A stretch of DNA of 6,808 bases from positions 1-6,808 of the forward strand of contig CAZPJM010000276.1 in the NCBI GenBank assembly GCA_964586865.1. Direction: 5' to 3'. The DNA comes from REDI01 sp964586865. GTDB lineage: Bacteria > Myxococcota_A > UBA796 > GCA-2862545. The stretch's first letter is position 1. Every line of letters begins with the position of its first letter. Shown here piece by piece: positions 5,416 through 6,808 of this stretch. Under the pieces are notes generated by a model. The model saw only the letters and a program-made list of their open reading frames with translations, was not told the origin of the DNA and did not search any database. Position numbers and translations under genes: made by a program.

Positions 5416-6808
5416 GGGCGCCCACGTCGGGGTCGCGGCCCCGGAAGGCGCGGAAGGCCTCGGCGGCGTCCACCGTGTTGCCCACCGACAGGATGGTCTC
5501 GCGGAGGCGGTCGGCGGTGACGCGGTCGTACAGGGAGCCCGCCTCGTGGAAGGCCTCGGCCGCGTCGGCCACGAGGGTGTCGGCCCACAGGTAGCTGTAG
5601 TAGCCGGCCGAGTACCCGTCGCCCGCGAAGAGGTGCATGAAGTGGGGCAGGCGGTGGCGCATGACCACCTCGGCGGGCATGCCCAGCCGGTCGAGGGCCT
5701 CGCGCTCGAAGGCGCCCAGATCGGTGGGCGGCGTCGCGGCCAGGTGGGCCTCCAGGTCGAGCAGCGCGCAGGCCAGGTACTCGACCGTCCGGAAGCCCTC
5801 GCCGAAGGTGGCGGCGGCCTCGAGCCGCTCGATGATCTCCTCGGGAAGGGGCTCGTCCGTATCGCGGTGCCGCGCGAAGCGCTCCAGGACCGGACGGGTG
5901 GCGAGCCAGCGCTCGTTGAGCTGGCTCGGGAGCTCGACGAAGTCCCGCGCCACCGCGGTGCCGGCCAGGGTCGGGTAGTCCACGTCCGAGAGGAGCCCGT
6001 GCAGGGCGTGGCCGAACTCGTGGAACAGGGTCCGGGCGTCGGACCAGGACAGGAGGGTGGGCTCGCCGTCCGCGCCCTTCACGAAGTTGCAGGTGTTGGT
6101 GATGATGGGCAGCACCTCGCCGCGGAAGCGGGACTGGCTGCGCCAGGCCACCATCCAGGCGCCGCTGCGCTTGCCCGACCGGGCGTAGGGGTCGAGGACG
6201 AAGGTGCCCACCGTGGCGCCGGCCTGCCGCCGGACCGTCCAGGCCCGGGCGTCGGGATGGTGCAGGGGCGCGTCGAGGGGCTCGAAGCGGAGCCCGTGGA
6301 GCTCGCCGGCCACCCAGAACAGCCCGTCGCGGAGCCGATCGAGCTGGAGGTAGGGCTTGATGACGTCATCATCGAGGTCGAACCGCGCCTTGCGGACCTC
6401 CTCCTGGTAGAAGCGGACGTCCCAGGGGGCGAGGGCATGGCCGGCCCGGTCGGCCAGGATCCGTTGATCGGCGAGCTCGTCGTCGAGGCGTGCCACCGCC
6501 GCCTCCCACACCGTCCGCAAGAGCGCCAGGGCGGCCTCGGGCGTCCGGGCCATGCTGTCGGCGAGCCGCCAGTGGGCGTGGCTCTCGTAGCCGAGCAGGT
6601 CCGCCCGCTCGCGCCGCAGGGCGAGGATCCGGGTGATGATGGCGTTGTTGTCGTTCTCGTCACCGTTGTCGCCCCGGCTTGCGAAGCGGCGCCACACGGC
6701 CTCGCGCAGGTCGCGGCGCGGGCTGCGGGTCAGGAAGGGCTCGACCATGGAGCGGGTGTTGAGGATGACGCCGCCGGACAGGTCGCGCTCCCGGGCCGCG
6801 GCGCGGGC
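5384..6808 (-). CDS. dcp: M3 zinc metallopeptidase, peptidyl-dipeptidase Dcp type (5' end outside window)
   Basis: The gene enters from the right edge and reads leftward; 474 residues are visible with no stop. It is a thermolysin-like oligopeptidase of family M3 that removes C-terminal dipeptides or cleaves short peptides, usually in the cytoplasm or periplasm. The zinc site HEFGH is encoded at 6022-6008, and the third ligand Glu in FVELPSQ is at 5935-5933, 29 residues after the first His, the same spacing as in thimet oligopeptidase. The substrate-side block HLFAGDGYSAGYYSYLWAD supplies the conserved His and Tyr residues. Upstream, NDENDNN-like text (GDNGDENDNNAI), LRRERADLLGY and MARTPEAA are typical of Dcp. 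The ATG at 6748 is internal: the preceding 20 codons read GGVILNTRSMVEPFL, as the family does. Comparing with E. coli Dcp (about 681 residues, HEXXH near 470), about 200 N-terminal residues are missing. The C-terminus FRGRDPDVGALMRDRGF is intact. It converges on the channel gene with a 32-base overlap. Confidence 0.95.
   Translation of the reverse strand, partial: ARAAARERDLSGGVILNTRSMVEPFLTRSPRRDLREAVWRRFASRGDNGDENDNNAIITRILALRRERADLLGYESHAHWRLADSMARTPEAALALLRTVWEAAVARLDDELADQRILADRAGHALAPWDVRFYQEEVRKARFDLDDDVIKPYLQLDRLRDGLFWVAGELHGLRFEPLDAPLHHPDARAWTVRRQAGATVGTFVLDPYARSGKRSGAWMVAWRSQSRFRGEVLPIITNTCNFVKGADGEPTLLSWSDARTLFHEFGHALHGLLSDVDYPTLAGTAVARDFVELPSQLNERWLATRPVLERFARHRDTDEPLPEEIIERLEAAATFGEGFRTVEYLACALLDLEAHLAATPPTDLGAFEREALDRLGMPAEVVMRHRLPHFMHLFAGDGYSAGYYSYLWADTLVADAAEAFHEAGSLYDRVTADRLRETILSVGNTVDAAEAFRAFRGRDPDVGALMRDRGFAAT

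Noticed and set aside
1..6808. CRISPR, toxin-antitoxin, phage or insertion sequence content
   Set aside because: I found no direct-repeat array, terminal inverted repeats, transposase or integrase motifs, and base use is uniform across the window.

Overview
The window is very GC-rich (I estimate about 73% G+C by eye) and almost fully coding. It looks like ordinary bacterial chromosome rather than a mobile or defence region: I see no transposase, integrase, CRISPR array, tRNA or rRNA. The organism cannot be named. GTG starts with GGAGG ribosome sites, a lipoprotein of Gram-negative type, an MscS channel and a Dcp-type M3 peptidase would fit a high-GC deltaproteobacterial/myxobacterial-like genome. 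An actinobacterium cannot be excluded.

Layout: 1-188 is non-coding leader or intergenic DNA with one small hairpin. 189-779 (+) encodes a YqaA/DedA-like (VTT-domain) membrane protein, followed by a GC-rich hairpin. 852-4439 (+) is a compact four-gene unit in which each junction is a 4-base stop/start overlap (GTGA, ATGA, ATGA). Its genes are a small hypothetical protein, a lipidated alpha/beta-hydrolase (carboxylesterase/phospholipase type), and two tandem, diverged paralogues of a zinc-ribbon protein with a C-terminal membrane anchor. 31 bases later, 4471-5415 (+) encodes an MscS-family mechanosensitive channel whose ribosome site lies in a self-complementary leader. 5384-6808 (-) is the C-terminal two-thirds of an M3 zinc metallopeptidase (peptidyl-dipeptidase Dcp type). 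It enters from the right edge and overlaps the 3' end of the channel gene by 32 bases, tail to tail.

The overlaps suggest that genes 852-4439, and perhaps the channel, are made from one transcript with coupled translation. Three or four of the five plus-strand products from 852 onward are predicted to be at the cell envelope, so a shared envelope role is a reasonable guess, but no pathway is shown by the sequence. The most interesting items are the asymmetric pair of zinc-ribbon membrane proteins of unknown function, the alternative hairpins over the channel's ribosome site, and a near-absolute Leu-Glu codon-pair bias (CTC-GAG) that also helps choose a start codon. I did not find a clearly new biological system.
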